Assembly: GCA_905235785.1 (NCBI GenBank)
Contig: CAJOMP010000001.1
Location: 1-64,000, forward strand
DNA length: 64,000 nucleotides
From: an uncultured Clostridia bacterium
GTDB lineage: Bacteria; Bacillota; Clostridia; Christensenellales; Borkfalkiaceae
Direction: 5' to 3'
In this document: positions 35,764 to 44,736 of the stretch, in pieces
Layout of the letters: the number at the start of each line of letters is the position of its first letter
Position numbering within the stretch: the first letter of the stretch is position 1
Notes under the pieces: generated by a model
What the model saw: only the letters and a program-made list of their open reading frames with translations
Databases searched by the model: none
What the model was told of the DNA's origin: nothing
Made by a program: the position numbers and the translations under genes

Positions 35764-38190
35764 TTATAATATTATATTTACAAGACGTTTAGGCACGATT
35801 ATCAGTTTTTTAATGGGTTTATCGCCGATTTCCGCCGAGAGTTTATCGTTAGCGAGAATAAGCGCTTTTAAATCATTTTCCGATATTTCCGACGGAATAA
35901 CCATTTTTGTGCGCATTTTACTGTTAATTTGAACGGCTATTTCAACTTCGTCAAGAATTAGCATCTTTTCGTCGCATACGGGATATGTAGAGCGGAAAAT
36001 AGATTCTTTTTTGCCGAGCATTTCCCAAATCTCTTCCGAAAAATGCGGAGCGCAAGGCGCAAGCAATTTTATAAATTTAGTAAAGCAATCATAGAACAAT
36101 TCGTAATTTTTGTTTTCGATAGCGTCGTACTTGGTGAGCGCATTTAAAAGTTCCATAAGCCTTGCGACGGCAGTATTGAAAGAAAAATCTTCCATATCTT
36201 TATCGACGCATTTTATTGCGTAGTTTGTGGCGTATAAAAGTTCTTTTTCTTCTTTTCCGACAGTATTGTTTTTATTCGGCGTTGTAGCGATAAGTTTTGA
36301 AACCATACGTTCTATACGGTCTAAAAATTTAACTATCGCTTTAATGCCGTCGTCGCTCCACGGACCGCCTTCCGTATATGAAAAACCGAACATAAGATAC
36401 AGTCTTAATGTATCGGCGCCGTATTTTTCGACGTAGGGGTCTGGCGCGATAATATTGCCTTTGGATTTACTCATGCGAAGTCCGTCCGGTCCTAAAATTA
36501 CGCCCTGATGCACGAGCGATTTAAATGGTTCGTCAAATTTAAGATAGCCCATATCGCGGAGCGCTTTTGTAATAAAACGCGCGTAAAGCAGGTGCATACA
36601 AGCGTGTTCCGCGCCGCCAACGTATTTATCGACAGGCAACATTTTATTTATAATTTCGGGATTAAAAGGTTCTTTCGCGTTTTTAGCGTCGGGATAGCGT
36701 AAATAATACCAACTCGAACATACAAACGTGTCGAGAGTGTCGGGATCTCTTCTTGCAGGCGCGCCGCAGATGGGGCACGTCGTATTCATAAATCCTTCGT
36801 GTTTTTCGAGCGGAGATTTTCCGTCGGGTTTAAATTCTACGTCGTAGGGGAGTTTTACGGGCAAATCGCTATATGGCACGGGAACTGCGCCGCAATGTTC
36901 GCAATGTATTATGGGTATGGGGGCGCCCCAATATCTTTGGCGCGAAACAAGCCAGTCGCGCAAACGGTAATTAGTTTTGTGTTCCGCTTTGCCTTCTTTT
37001 ACAAGTTTATTGATGATGGCTTTTCTCGCTTCTTCACTTGTCATGCCGTCAAAGCCGGGGCTGTTTATAACGATGCCGTCCGAGCAGAAAGGAAGCTCGT
37101 CATTACAATTCACCCCTTTGACAACGCGGACGATAGGCAAATCGTATTTTTGAGCAAAAACATAATCTCTTTCGTCATGAGAAGGCACGCCCATAACGGC
37201 GCCCGTACCGTATGAATACAGGACGTAATCGGCGACAAAAATAGGCACGGACTTGCCCGTTATAGGATTTATCGCATTATGTCCTATATAGACGCCCGTT
37301 TTTTCGCGCGCCGTAGAAAGACGGTCGATTTCGTTGGTTTTCGAAGTCTCGACTATATACTCTTCGACCGCTTTTTTCTGTTTTTTAGAAGTAAGTTTTT
37401 TAACGAGCGGGTGTTCGGGCGCGAGCACAACGTAAGACACGCCGAACAGGGTATCGGCTCTTGTTGTAAAAACTTTGAATTTATCGCCGCTTTCCGCGGT
37501 GAACTCTATTTCTCCGCCCGTCGATTTACCGATCCAGTTCTTTTGCATAAGTTTGGTTTTTTCAGGCCAATCAAGGTCGTTTAATCCCTGTAAAAGTTCT
37601 TCCGCATAATCGGTGATTTTGAAAAACCATTGCGTTAAATCTTTCTTTACAACCGTAGCGCCGCATCTTTCGCATTGTCCGTTTACGACTTGTTCGTTGG
37701 CGAGAACGGTTTTACAATCGGGACACCAGTTGACAGGCGCTTCTTTTCTGTATGCAAGCCCTTTTTCGTACAATTTAAGAAAAATCCACTGCGTCCATTT
37801 ATAATAGTCTTCGTTACAGGTTTTTATTTCGGCGTCCCAATCGAACATAGCGCCCATTTCGCGCAGTGTTTGTTCCATGTTAGCGATATTTTGTTCCGTG
37901 GAATCTTTGGGATGCACGCCCGTTTTTATAGCGTAATTTTCCGCGGGAAGACCGAACGCGTCAAATCCCATAGGCTCAAAAACTTCGTATCCTTTCATTT
38001 TTTTATAACGGGCGAAACTGTCGGTAGGTCCGTAATTATACCAATGTCCAAGGTGCAATTTAGCGGCGGAAGGGTATGAAAACATTTCAAGGCAATAATA
38101 CTTTTTAGCGGCGTTCTTGTCGTTAAAATGCGCAATGCCTTCTTTTTCCCATATTGCCTGCCATTTTTTCTCAATCTTTTTCATGTCCAT
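35764..38190 (-). CDS. leuS: Leucyl-tRNA synthetase
   Basis: Charges tRNA-Leu; class I synthetase of 808 aa. HLGH at 46-49 and MSKSKGN near 571 are the two signatures; a zinc-knuckle region ([13 protein letters not shown]) and the editing domain lie between. The ATG at 38190 is preferred since AAAGGAGA lies 8 nt upstream; an in-frame start 51 nt earlier lies upstream of that site and in the promoter region. The promoter is close, so no T-box leader is present, unlike in many Firmicutes. Confidence 0.97.
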   Translation of the reverse strand: MDMKKIEKKWQAIWEKEGIAHFNDKNAAKKYYCLEMFSYPSAAKLHLGHWYNYGPTDSFARYKKMKGYEVFEPMGFDAFGLPAENYAIKTGVHPKDSTEQNIANMEQTLREMGAMFDWDAEIKTCNEDYYKWTQWIFLKLYEKGLAYRKEAPVNWCPDCKTVLANEQVVNGQCERCGATVVKKDLTQWFFKITDYAEELLQGLNDLDWPEKTKLMQKNWIGKSTGGEIEFTAESGDKFKVFTTRADTLFGVSYVVLAPEHPLVKKLTSKKQKKAVEEYIVETSKTNEIDRLSTAREKTGVYIGHNAINPITGKSVPIFVADYVLYSYGTGAVMGVPSHDERDYVFAQKYDLPIVRVVKGVNCNDELPFCSDGIVINSPGFDGMTSEEARKAIINKLVKEGKAEHKTNYRLRDWLVSRQRYWGAPIPIIHCEHCGAVPVPYSDLPVKLPYDVEFKPDGKSPLEKHEGFMNTTCPICGAPARRDPDTLDTFVCSSWYYLRYPDAKNAKEPFNPEIINKMLPVDKYVGGAEHACMHLLYARFITKALRDMGYLKFDEPFKSLVHQGVILGPDGLRMSKSKGNIIAPDPYVEKYGADTLRLYLMFGFSYTEGGPWSDDGIKAIVKFLDRIERMVSKLIATTPNKNNTVGKEEKELLYATNYAIKCVDKDMEDFSFNTAVARLMELLNALTKYDAIENKNYELFYDCFTKFIKLLAPCAPHFSEEIWEMLGKKESIFRSTYPVCDEKMLILDEVEIAVQINSKMRTKMVIPSEISENDLKALILANDKLSAEIGDKPIKKLIIVPKRLVNIIL

Positions 38191-38239
38191 AAAACAGTTC
38201 TCCTTTGAAAAACAAAAAGATAGCAAATTACTAATAAAC

Positions 38240-38268
38240 ATTATATATTATAAAAAAAATCAAGTCAA
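38240..38268 (-). promoter_or_regulatory. Sigma-A promoter of leuS (minus strand)
   Basis: On the minus strand TTGACT (38268-38263), 17 bp, TATAAT (38245-38240). Confidence 0.82.
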
Positions 38269-38342
38269 GCGATATGTAGCGGCAAGACAGCAATTATGCG
38301 GCAAAAATTTTAATCTATTTAACTCTTTCGCCGAAATTTACG

Positions 38343-38371
38343 TTTACAAAACACGCGAAAAATGTTATACT
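38343..38371 (+). promoter_or_regulatory. Sigma-A promoter of the galK-purB operon
   Basis: TTTACA (38343-38348), 17 bp, TATACT (38366-38371), divergent from the leuS promoter. Confidence 0.8.
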
Positions 38372-38402
38372 TTAATCATAATGAAAAAAGGATAAACGCA
38401 TA

Positions 38403-39638
38403 ATGTTAAAATTACCTTTCAAGGATATATCGTTTTCCGACGACGTATTTACGGAGTTGTACGGTGAAAAGTCTGAATTTCAGAGACAGCGATACCAAAA
38501 CGCTTTTACAGAGTTTAAAAAACTTTTTAACGTAAACGAAACGTACATTTGCTCTTCGAGCGGCAGGGTAGAACTTCTCGGTAATCATACAGACCATAAC
38601 GGCGGAAGAGTGATGTCGTGCGCGATAAGCCTTGATACTTTGGCGTTCTTTTTGCCGAATAGCATGAAAACCATTAACGTTTTCAGCGAAGGTTACGGTA
38701 AAATTTCGGTCGATTTGGACGACTTGTCCGTTTCGGATAAAGGCACAACGAAAGCCCTGATAAAAGGCGTTGCGCAAGGACTTATCGATTTGGGCTATAA
38801 AGTCGGCGGATTTAACGCGTACGTAACGAGTACAGTGTTAAACGGTGCGGGTATTTCGAGTTCGGCAGCGTTTGAAGTCCTTATTTGTGAGATTTTTAAT
38901 TTTCTATTCAATAACGGTGAAATTTCAATCGAGCAAAAGGTGAAAACGGCGCATTTTGCCGAAAATGTGTATTTCGGTAAGCCTTGCGGACTTCTCGACC
39001 AGTCAGCGATAGCGTACGGCGGACTTAAAAAACTCGATTTTGCAAATAAAGATAAAATAAAAGTTGAAAATGTAGACGGTAATTTGGACGACTATACTTT
39101 AATATTGATAAATACAGGCGGTAGCCACGAAAATCTTACAGACGAATATGCCGCAATTCCTGCGGAAATGAAAACGGTTGCAAAGGCGTTCGGAAAAGAA
39201 AGACTCATTGAAGTTAACGAAAATGAGTTTTACAATGCCGATGTATTAAAAAAACTTTCGGATAGGGCAATTTCACGCGCAATACATTTTTTTGAAGAGA
39301 ATAAAAGAGTTGACCGTGCGGCAACTGCGTTGAATAATCGCGATCACGCGGACTTTTTGTCGTGCGTAAAAGAGTCGGGTATAAGTTCCTTATGTAAATT
39401 GCAGAACTGTTATGTTGCGGGTTCAACCGATCAATCCGTACCGAAAGCATTGTTCCTATCGGAAAAATATTTAAATGGCGGGGTAAATAGAGTTCACGGC
39501 GGTGGCTTTGCCGGAACGATATTGAATATTGTAAAAAACGATAATGCAGATTTTTTTGTTGAAAACGCAAGCAGGCTTTTCGGTAAAAATAACATTATCA
39601 GACTTAAAGTAAGAAAAAAAGGTACAATCGTTATATAA
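38403..39638 (+). CDS. galK: Galactokinase-family GHMP kinase
   Basis: Phosphorylates galactose at C1 if the family assignment holds. It has 411 aa. The sugar-binding signature reads GRVELLGNHTDHNGG (54-68), a variant of GRVNLIGEHTDYNGG; the ATP loop LNGAGISSSAAF (146-157) and the base Asp199 (CGLLDQ) are intact, as is the C-terminal GGGFAGT. The E-to-N and Y-to-H changes occur in clostridial homologues, and another sugar substrate cannot be ruled out. No galT or galE is nearby; the operon partner is purB. Confidence 0.85.
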   Translation: MLKLPFKDISFSDDVFTELYGEKSEFQRQRYQNAFTEFKKLFNVNETYICSSSGRVELLGNHTDHNGGRVMSCAISLDTLAFFLPNSMKTINVFSEGYGKISVDLDDLSVSDKGTTKALIKGVAQGLIDLGYKVGGFNAYVTSTVLNGAGISSSAAFEVLICEIFNFLFNNGEISIEQKVKTAHFAENVYFGKPCGLLDQSAIAYGGLKKLDFANKDKIKVENVDGNLDDYTLILINTGGSHENLTDEYAAIPAEMKTVAKAFGKERLIEVNENEFYNADVLKKLSDRAISRAIHFFEENKRVDRAATALNNRDHADFLSCVKESGISSLCKLQNCYVAGSTDQSVPKALFLSEKYLNGGVNRVHGGGFAGTILNIVKNDNADFFVENASRLFGKNNIIRLKVRKKGTIVI

Positions 39639-39654
39639 TTACTAATAATTTTAA

Positions 39655-39671
39655 GTGTAATTATGTTACAC
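39655..39671 (+). repeat. 17-bp inverted repeat before purB
   Basis: GTGTAA (39655-39660), TTATG, TTACAC (39666-39671). It lies in the galK-purB gap just upstream of the AAAGGTGG ribosome-binding site. It could be an operator or a small RNA hairpin that affects purB translation; it lacks a T-run and is not a terminator. Confidence 0.4.
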
Positions 39672-39685
39672 ATAAAGGTGGTTAA

Positions 39686-41119
39686 ATGAGTACTGATGTA
39701 TATGAAAATCCGCTTATAACACGATATTCGTCGAAAGAGATGGCGCAAAATTTTTCGGACGATAAAAAATTTAAATTGTGGCGAAAATTATGGATTGCGC
39801 TTGCGGAATCGGAAAAAGAACTTGGGTTAAACATAACCGACGAACAAATTGCCGATCTGAAAAAATATGCAGAAGACATAAATTACGATGTTGCACGGCA
39901 GTTTGAAAAAGAAGTTAGGCACGACGTAATGTCGCACGTTAAAGCGTATGGCGAGCAAGCGAAAAGCGCGGCGGGAATTATTCATCTCGGCGCCACGAGT
40001 TGTTTCGTCGGCGACAATGCCGAATTGATTGTTATAAACGACGCGCTCGACATAATTATTTCAAAATTAGTAAACGTAATAAATAATCTTAAAAATTTTG
40101 CTTTGAAATATAAAGATTTACCTACACTTGGATTTACGCATTTTCAGCCGGCGCAATTGACGACTGTCGGTAAACGCGCGACTTTATGGCTCGAAGATTT
40201 GTTGATGGATTACGACGCGCTTAAAAATCTGAAAGAAAATATAAAACTTCGCGGCGTCAAAGGGACAACCGGAACTCAGGCGAGTTTTATGGAATTATTT
40301 AATAATGACGAAAACAAAGTAAAAGAACTTGAAAAACTTGTGCTTAAAAAACTCGGTTACAAAAAAGCGTTTTCGGTAACGGGGCAAACTTATCCGAGAA
40401 AATTCGATTATAACGTTCTGTCCGTTTTGTCCGGTGTGGCGCAAAGCGGGTACAGATTTGCTAATGATATCCGTCTTTTGCAAAGCATGAAGGAAATCGA
40501 AGAACCTTTTGAAAAAAGTCAGATAGGGTCGTCTGCAATGGCGTATAAACGCAATCCTATGCGTAGCGAAAGACTTTGTTCGCTCGCGAGATTTGTGATG
40601 AGCGCGCCTGTAAATACGGCATTTACCGCCGCAACGCAATGGTTTGAAAGAACGTTGGACGATTCCGCAAATAAGCGCATAGTAATTGCGCAATCCTTTT
40701 TAGCGGTTGACGGAATTTTGAAACTTTATATGAATATTTCCGAAAACCTTGTTGTTTACGAAAAAGTTATAGATAAACACGTCAGGGCGGAACTACCTTT
40801 TATGGCGACTGAAAATATTATTATGGAAGGCGTTAAAAAAGGCGGAAACAGGCAGGAATTGCACGAAAAAATAAGACAATTATCTATGAAAGCGGCAGAA
40901 AACGTTAAAATTAACGGTGGCGAAAACAATTTGATTGACCTGATTAAATCCGAACAGATGTTTTCAGGGGTGAAAGATCAAATCGACAACGTTCTTGATC
41001 CGAAAAAATACACGGGCAGGGCGGCGTCGCAAGTTGTTGAATTTATTGAAAATGACGTCGATCCGATTTTAATGCAACATAATAACGAACTCGGTCTAAA
41101 AAGCGAGATTTCTGTATAA
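39686..41119 (+). CDS. purB: Adenylosuccinate lyase
   Basis: Cleaves SAICAR and adenylosuccinate with release of fumarate, in purine synthesis. It has 477 aa. The flexible signature loop GSSAMAYKRNPMRSE lies near 278-292; the general-acid histidine segment HLGATSCFVGDN and TGTQASF are also visible. AAAGGTGG precedes the ATG. It is 47 nt after galK and 26 nt before the amidohydrolase. It is alone among purine genes in this window. Confidence 0.96.
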   Translation: MSTDVYENPLITRYSSKEMAQNFSDDKKFKLWRKLWIALAESEKELGLNITDEQIADLKKYAEDINYDVARQFEKEVRHDVMSHVKAYGEQAKSAAGIIHLGATSCFVGDNAELIVINDALDIIISKLVNVINNLKNFALKYKDLPTLGFTHFQPAQLTTVGKRATLWLEDLLMDYDALKNLKENIKLRGVKGTTGTQASFMELFNNDENKVKELEKLVLKKLGYKKAFSVTGQTYPRKFDYNVLSVLSGVAQSGYRFANDIRLLQSMKEIEEPFEKSQIGSSAMAYKRNPMRSERLCSLARFVMSAPVNTAFTAATQWFERTLDDSANKRIVIAQSFLAVDGILKLYMNISENLVVYEKVIDKHVRAELPFMATENIIMEGVKKGGNRQELHEKIRQLSMKAAENVKINGGENNLIDLIKSEQMFSGVKDQIDNVLDPKKYTGRAASQVVEFIENDVDPILMQHNNELGLKSEISV

Positions 41120-41145
41120 AATTAACTTAAAAAAGGCTTAAATAA

Positions 41146-41955
41146 ATGCTAATCGATTTTCACACGCATATTTTTCCCGATAAAATAGCAGAAAAGACAA
41201 TAAACGTTTTAGCGTCAAACTCCGGCGCAAAACCGTTTACTGACGGTACGGACACAGGGCTTATTGCAAACATGCAAAAAGGCGGCGCGGATATTTCCAT
41301 AAATCTTCCTGTACTAACAAAACCTAATCAATTTGACAGCGTGTTACAATTTGCGCTTTCTATAAATGAAAAATATAAAAACGCCGATAAAAAAATCATT
41401 TCCTTTGCAGGTATGCACCCTGATTGCGATGACGTTAAAGGCAAAATGAAAAAGATAAAGGATGTGGGGATAAATGGTATAAAAATACATCCGGATTATC
41501 AGGAAACTTTTATCGACGACGAAAGATATATTGAAATATTATATGCGGCAAAAGATAACGATTTAATAGTCGTAACTCATGCGGGGGTGGACGACGGGTA
41601 CGTTGGAAAGCCCGTAAGATGCCCACCGGAACTTTCGGCAAAAGTTTTGAAAAAAGTCAATTACAATAAGATAGTTTTAGGGCATTATGGCGGACATAAA
41701 CAATGGGATAAAGTTCTTGATTTGCTTGTTGATTTTGACGTTTATTTCGATACCGCTTTTACCTTTTACGGGATAAATGAAGACTTATTTAAAAAGATAC
41801 TTTACGCGCACGGAGAAGATAAGGTTTTATTCGCTACCGATTGTCCGTGGAGCGATATAAAACGCGATAAAGAAGTTTTATTGTCATACGGTTTGCCCGA
41901 GAACACACTCGATAAAATCTTTTGTAAAAACGCATCGAAATTATTAAATTTATAG
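41146..41955 (+). CDS. Amidohydrolase-family (ACMSD-like) metal-dependent hydrolase
   Basis: A 269-aa TIM-barrel protein of the amidohydrolase_2 group. Metal ligands are visible: His6 and His8 (HTH), His145 (THAG), His180 (GHYGG) and Asp232 (DCPWS); KIHPDYQ (113-119) supplies the strand-4 residues. The group includes decarboxylases and hydrolases, so the reaction is unknown. It is placed between purB and an aminotransferase with gaps of 26 and 8 nt, so the three are co-transcribed. Confidence 0.85.
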   Translation: MLIDFHTHIFPDKIAEKTINVLASNSGAKPFTDGTDTGLIANMQKGGADISINLPVLTKPNQFDSVLQFALSINEKYKNADKKIISFAGMHPDCDDVKGKMKKIKDVGINGIKIHPDYQETFIDDERYIEILYAAKDNDLIVVTHAGVDDGYVGKPVRCPPELSAKVLKKVNYNKIVLGHYGGHKQWDKVLDLLVDFDVYFDTAFTFYGINEDLFKKILYAHGEDKVLFATDCPWSDIKRDKEVLLSYGLPENTLDKIFCKNASKLLNL

Positions 41956-41963
41956 GATAAAAT

Positions 41964-43151
41964 ATGAGTATAAACGAAAAATCTTTTGAATTAGGCAGTA
42001 AACGTTCGGTTATTAGAGAATTATTTGAGTACGGCAAAGTTCGGAAAACGGAAATCGGCGCGGATAACGTATTTGATTTCAGTTTGGGTAATCCGAGCGT
42101 TGAACCGCCTGAAAAAGTAAAAGAAACTCTTAATAAACTCCTTGCTACGGAAAATCAAACTCTTTTACACGGTTATACTTCCGCGCAGGGCGACTTGGCG
42201 ACTCGGCAAGCCGTGGCGAATTCTTTAAATAAACTATGCGACTTTAAAATCCCCGCTGACCTTATTTATATGACGTGTGGCGCGGCCGCTTCTTTAACCG
42301 TTTCGTTAAAGGCAATTGTAAACAATGGCGACGAGTGCATTGTTTTTGCGCCGTTTTTCACCGAATACAAAGTTTTTATTGAAAATGCGGGCGCTAAAAT
42401 AGTTGTTTCCGAGCCGGATGAGAGCAATTTTCAAATAGATTTTGAAGATTTAAAAAATAAGATAACAGAAAAAACGAAAGCGGTCATCATTAACTCGCCT
42501 AACAATCCGAGCGGGGTAGTGTATACTACCGAAACAATAGTAAAATTAAGCGAAATTCTCGGCGCAAAATCAAAAGAAACGGGTCATACTATTTATCTGA
42601 TATCCGACGAACCGTACAGAGAACTCGTATATAACGGAGAAAAGATACCTTTCGTAATGAATTATTATGACGACAGCATAGTTTGCTATTCTTATTCAAA
42701 ATCACTTTCTTTACCGGGCGAAAGAATAGGTTATATCGCCGTTTCGCCGAAAGCGAAAGAAAAACGTTTGTATAACGCTGTTTGCGGCGCGGGGAGAAGT
42801 TTAGGTTTTGTCTGTGCGCCGAGCTTATTCCAAAAATTGATTGCGGAGTGCGCCGAGCTTATGGTCGATGTAAGCACTTATAAAGAAAACCGAGATTTAC
42901 TTTACGAAAATTTACAATCCTTCGGTTATAAATGCGTAAAGCCTGACGGTGCGTTTTATTTGCTTGTTAACTGTTTCGGAGACGATGCAAACACTTTTTG
43001 CGAAAAGGCGAAAAAACACGAATTACTTGTCGTGCCGTGCGACGACTTCGGTATAAAAGGATACGTAAGAATCGCTTATTGTGTAAGCCGAAAAACGATT
43101 TTAAATTCTTTATCGGCATTTAAAAATTTAGCAAAAGAATATACTAAATAA
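41964..43151 (+). CDS. Class I/II pyridoxal-phosphate aminotransferase
   Basis: A 395-aa aspartate-aminotransferase-fold enzyme. NSPNNPSG (177-184), DEPY (215-218) and the Schiff-base Lys246 in SYSKSLSLPGER identify the fold; the terminal Arg in VRIAY binds the substrate carboxylate. The amino-acid specificity cannot be read from the sequence. It closes the galK operon and is followed by a strong hairpin. Confidence 0.9.
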   Translation: MSINEKSFELGSKRSVIRELFEYGKVRKTEIGADNVFDFSLGNPSVEPPEKVKETLNKLLATENQTLLHGYTSAQGDLATRQAVANSLNKLCDFKIPADLIYMTCGAAASLTVSLKAIVNNGDECIVFAPFFTEYKVFIENAGAKIVVSEPDESNFQIDFEDLKNKITEKTKAVIINSPNNPSGVVYTTETIVKLSEILGAKSKETGHTIYLISDEPYRELVYNGEKIPFVMNYYDDSIVCYSYSKSLSLPGERIGYIAVSPKAKEKRLYNAVCGAGRSLGFVCAPSLFQKLIAECAELMVDVSTYKENRDLLYENLQSFGYKCVKPDGAFYLLVNCFGDDANTFCEKAKKHELLVVPCDDFGIKGYVRIAYCVSRKTILNSLSAFKNLAKEYTK

Positions 43152-43166
43152 ATTTTCAAAAAAACC

Positions 43167-43196
43167 TGCGCCCTGTATAAAATTATACAGGGCGCA
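43167..43196. terminator. Terminator between the converging aminotransferase and ppa genes
   Basis: TGCGCCCTGTATAA (43167-43180) pairs perfectly with TTATACAGGGCGCA (43183-43196). It has A-rich and T-rich flanks on both sides, so it suits either strand. Confidence 0.88.
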
Positions 43197-43211
43197 AGTT
43201 TATAATAAAAA

Positions 43212-43754
43212 TTATTTTGCCGTCAGTTCGTAAAGATGAGTTTTATAGTTTTCCATTGCGTTTAATATAATTTTGATTGCTTCGTCTCTATCCGCAACAA
43301 CATCAACGCTTGTATCTTTATATTCTAACTGTTTATATACCTGAAAAAAGTGTTTCATTTCGTCAAAAATATGTACAGGCAAATCGTGTATACTTTTATA
43401 GGTATTATAGTTCGGGTCGGCAAACGGTATAGCGATTATTTTTTCATCTACCGCGCCGTTATCGTTCATCACGATTACGCCTATGGGATAGCACTTAACA
43501 AGGCTCATTGATGCAAGGCTTTCGGAACAAAGTATCAAAACATCGAGCGGGTCGTTGTCTGCGGCAAGCGTATGCGGGATAAATCCGTAGTTGGCTGGGT
43601 AATGAGTGGATGTATAAAGAATTCTGTCAAGGCGCAAAAGTCCGGTTTTCTTATCCATTTCGTATTTTTGTTTTGACCCCTTACTTATCTCCACTACTGC
43701 GATAAAATCTTCGGGGGTAATTCTGTTGCTTTCGATATCGTGCCAAATGTTCAT
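43212..43754 (-). CDS. ppa: Inorganic pyrophosphatase (family I)
   Basis: Hydrolyses pyrophosphate, pulling biosynthetic reactions forward. From the ATG at 43754 (AAGGAA upstream) it has 180 aa, typical of bacterial soluble PPase. The metal-binding signature DNDPLD (66-71) and the YPANYGFIP segment are clear. A longer frame starting at 43826 would run through the promoter and is rejected. Confidence 0.95.
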   Translation of the reverse strand: MNIWHDIESNRITPEDFIAVVEISKGSKQKYEMDKKTGLLRLDRILYTSTHYPANYGFIPHTLAADNDPLDVLILCSESLASMSLVKCYPIGVIVMNDNGAVDEKIIAIPFADPNYNTYKSIHDLPVHIFDEMKHFFQVYKQLEYKDTSVDVVADRDEAIKIILNAMENYKTHLYELTAK

Positions 43755-43773
43755 AAAAAATTCCTTTTTTTTT

Positions 43774-43802
43774 ATTTTACCATAAAAAAATTTAATAAGC
43801 AA
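43774..43802 (-). promoter_or_regulatory. Sigma-A promoter of ppa (minus strand)
   Basis: TTGCTT (43802-43797), 17 bp, TAAAAT (43779-43774) on the minus strand. Confidence 0.65.
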
Positions 43803-43810
43803 GCCATTGT

Positions 43811-43839
43811 TTGACACATACGGCAAATTTTGATATAAT
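43811..43839 (+). promoter_or_regulatory. Sigma-A promoter of the Mrp gene
   Basis: TTGACA (43811-43816), 17 bp, TATAAT (43834-43839): full consensus. Confidence 0.88.
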
Positions 43840-43869
43840 GAAAAAACTTACATCATAGGAGATTGCATA

Positions 43870-44685
43870 ATGAGTGAAAATTGTTCGCACGATTGTTCAA
43901 ACTGCAGCGAAGAGTGCGCAAGCAGGGGAATAATAAAGGAAAAATCAAACGAAAAAAGCAATATTAAAAAAGTAATCGGCGTAATCAGCGGGAAAGGCGG
44001 TGTTGGCAAATCTTTCGTCACGTCAATTCTTGCGGTAACTGCAATGAAAAACGGTCATAAAACAGCGATTTTAGACGCCGATATTACAGGTCCTTCTATA
44101 CCTAAACTTTTCGGTGTAACGGAAAAATCGTATTCGCCGGACGGAAAATTTCTTTTGCCGGTAAACAGCAAAGAAGGAATTAAAGTTATGTCCGTAAATC
44201 TTTTGCTTGAAAACGATACAGATCCGGTGGTATGGCGCGGCCCTATAATTGCGGGAACTGTTAAACAGTTCTGGACGGACGTTGCGTGGGGAGACGTTGA
44301 TTATATGTTCGTCGATATGCCGCCGGGAACAGGCGACGTGCCGCTTACCGTATTTCAAAGCCTGCCCGTTGACGGCATAGTTATAGTTTCTACTCCGCAA
44401 GAGTTAGTAACAATGATTGTTGAAAAGGCAGTTAAAATGGCTGAAATGATGAATATTCCTATTCTCGGCATCGTTGAAAACATGTCGTATTATAAGTGCC
44501 CGAAGTGCGGAGAAAAACTTTATGTCTTCGGCAAAAGCAACGTAGAGAAAACCGCTGAAAAATACGGAATAAAAAATTTCATACAAATCCCCATAGACCC
44601 GAAGGTTGCCGAATATGCGGATAAGGGGCTCACCGAAACAATCGAAACCGATTATTTACAGGATTTTTTTAAGTCAATAAAATAA
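43870..44685 (+). CDS. mrp: Mrp/NBP35-family iron-sulfur carrier ATPase
   Basis: Cytoplasmic P-loop NTPase thought to carry Fe-S clusters. It has 271 aa. N-terminal Cys5, Cys9, Cys12 and Cys16 form an NBP35-like cluster motif; the deviant Walker A GKGGVGKS (41-48) and the CPKC pair Cys210/Cys213 that bridges a [4Fe-4S] cluster in dimers are present. It lacks the DUF59 domain of longer Mrp proteins. AGGAGA lies before the ATG. It is monocistronic, with its own consensus promoter and terminator. Confidence 0.92.
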   Translation: MSENCSHDCSNCSEECASRGIIKEKSNEKSNIKKVIGVISGKGGVGKSFVTSILAVTAMKNGHKTAILDADITGPSIPKLFGVTEKSYSPDGKFLLPVNSKEGIKVMSVNLLLENDTDPVVWRGPIIAGTVKQFWTDVAWGDVDYMFVDMPPGTGDVPLTVFQSLPVDGIVIVSTPQELVTMIVEKAVKMAEMMNIPILGIVENMSYYKCPKCGEKLYVFGKSNVEKTAEKYGIKNFIQIPIDPKVAEYADKGLTETIETDYLQDFFKSIK

Positions 44686-44702
44686 AACCGAATATAAAAT
44701 TT

Positions 44703-44735
44703 AAGCGAGAGAAACCGTAAGGTTTTCTCTCGCTT
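44703..44735. terminator. Terminator between the converging mrp and xer genes
   Basis: AAGCGAGAGAAACC pairs with GGTTTTCTCTCGCTT across GTAA, followed by a T-run on the plus strand. The minus-strand xer gene ends 2 nt away, so it may serve both. Confidence 0.88.
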
Positions 44736-44736
44736 T

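Noticed and set aside
38191..38241. Upstream start of leuS
   Set aside because: It would begin at the promoter's -10 box; the ATG at 38190 has a well-spaced AAAGGAGA.
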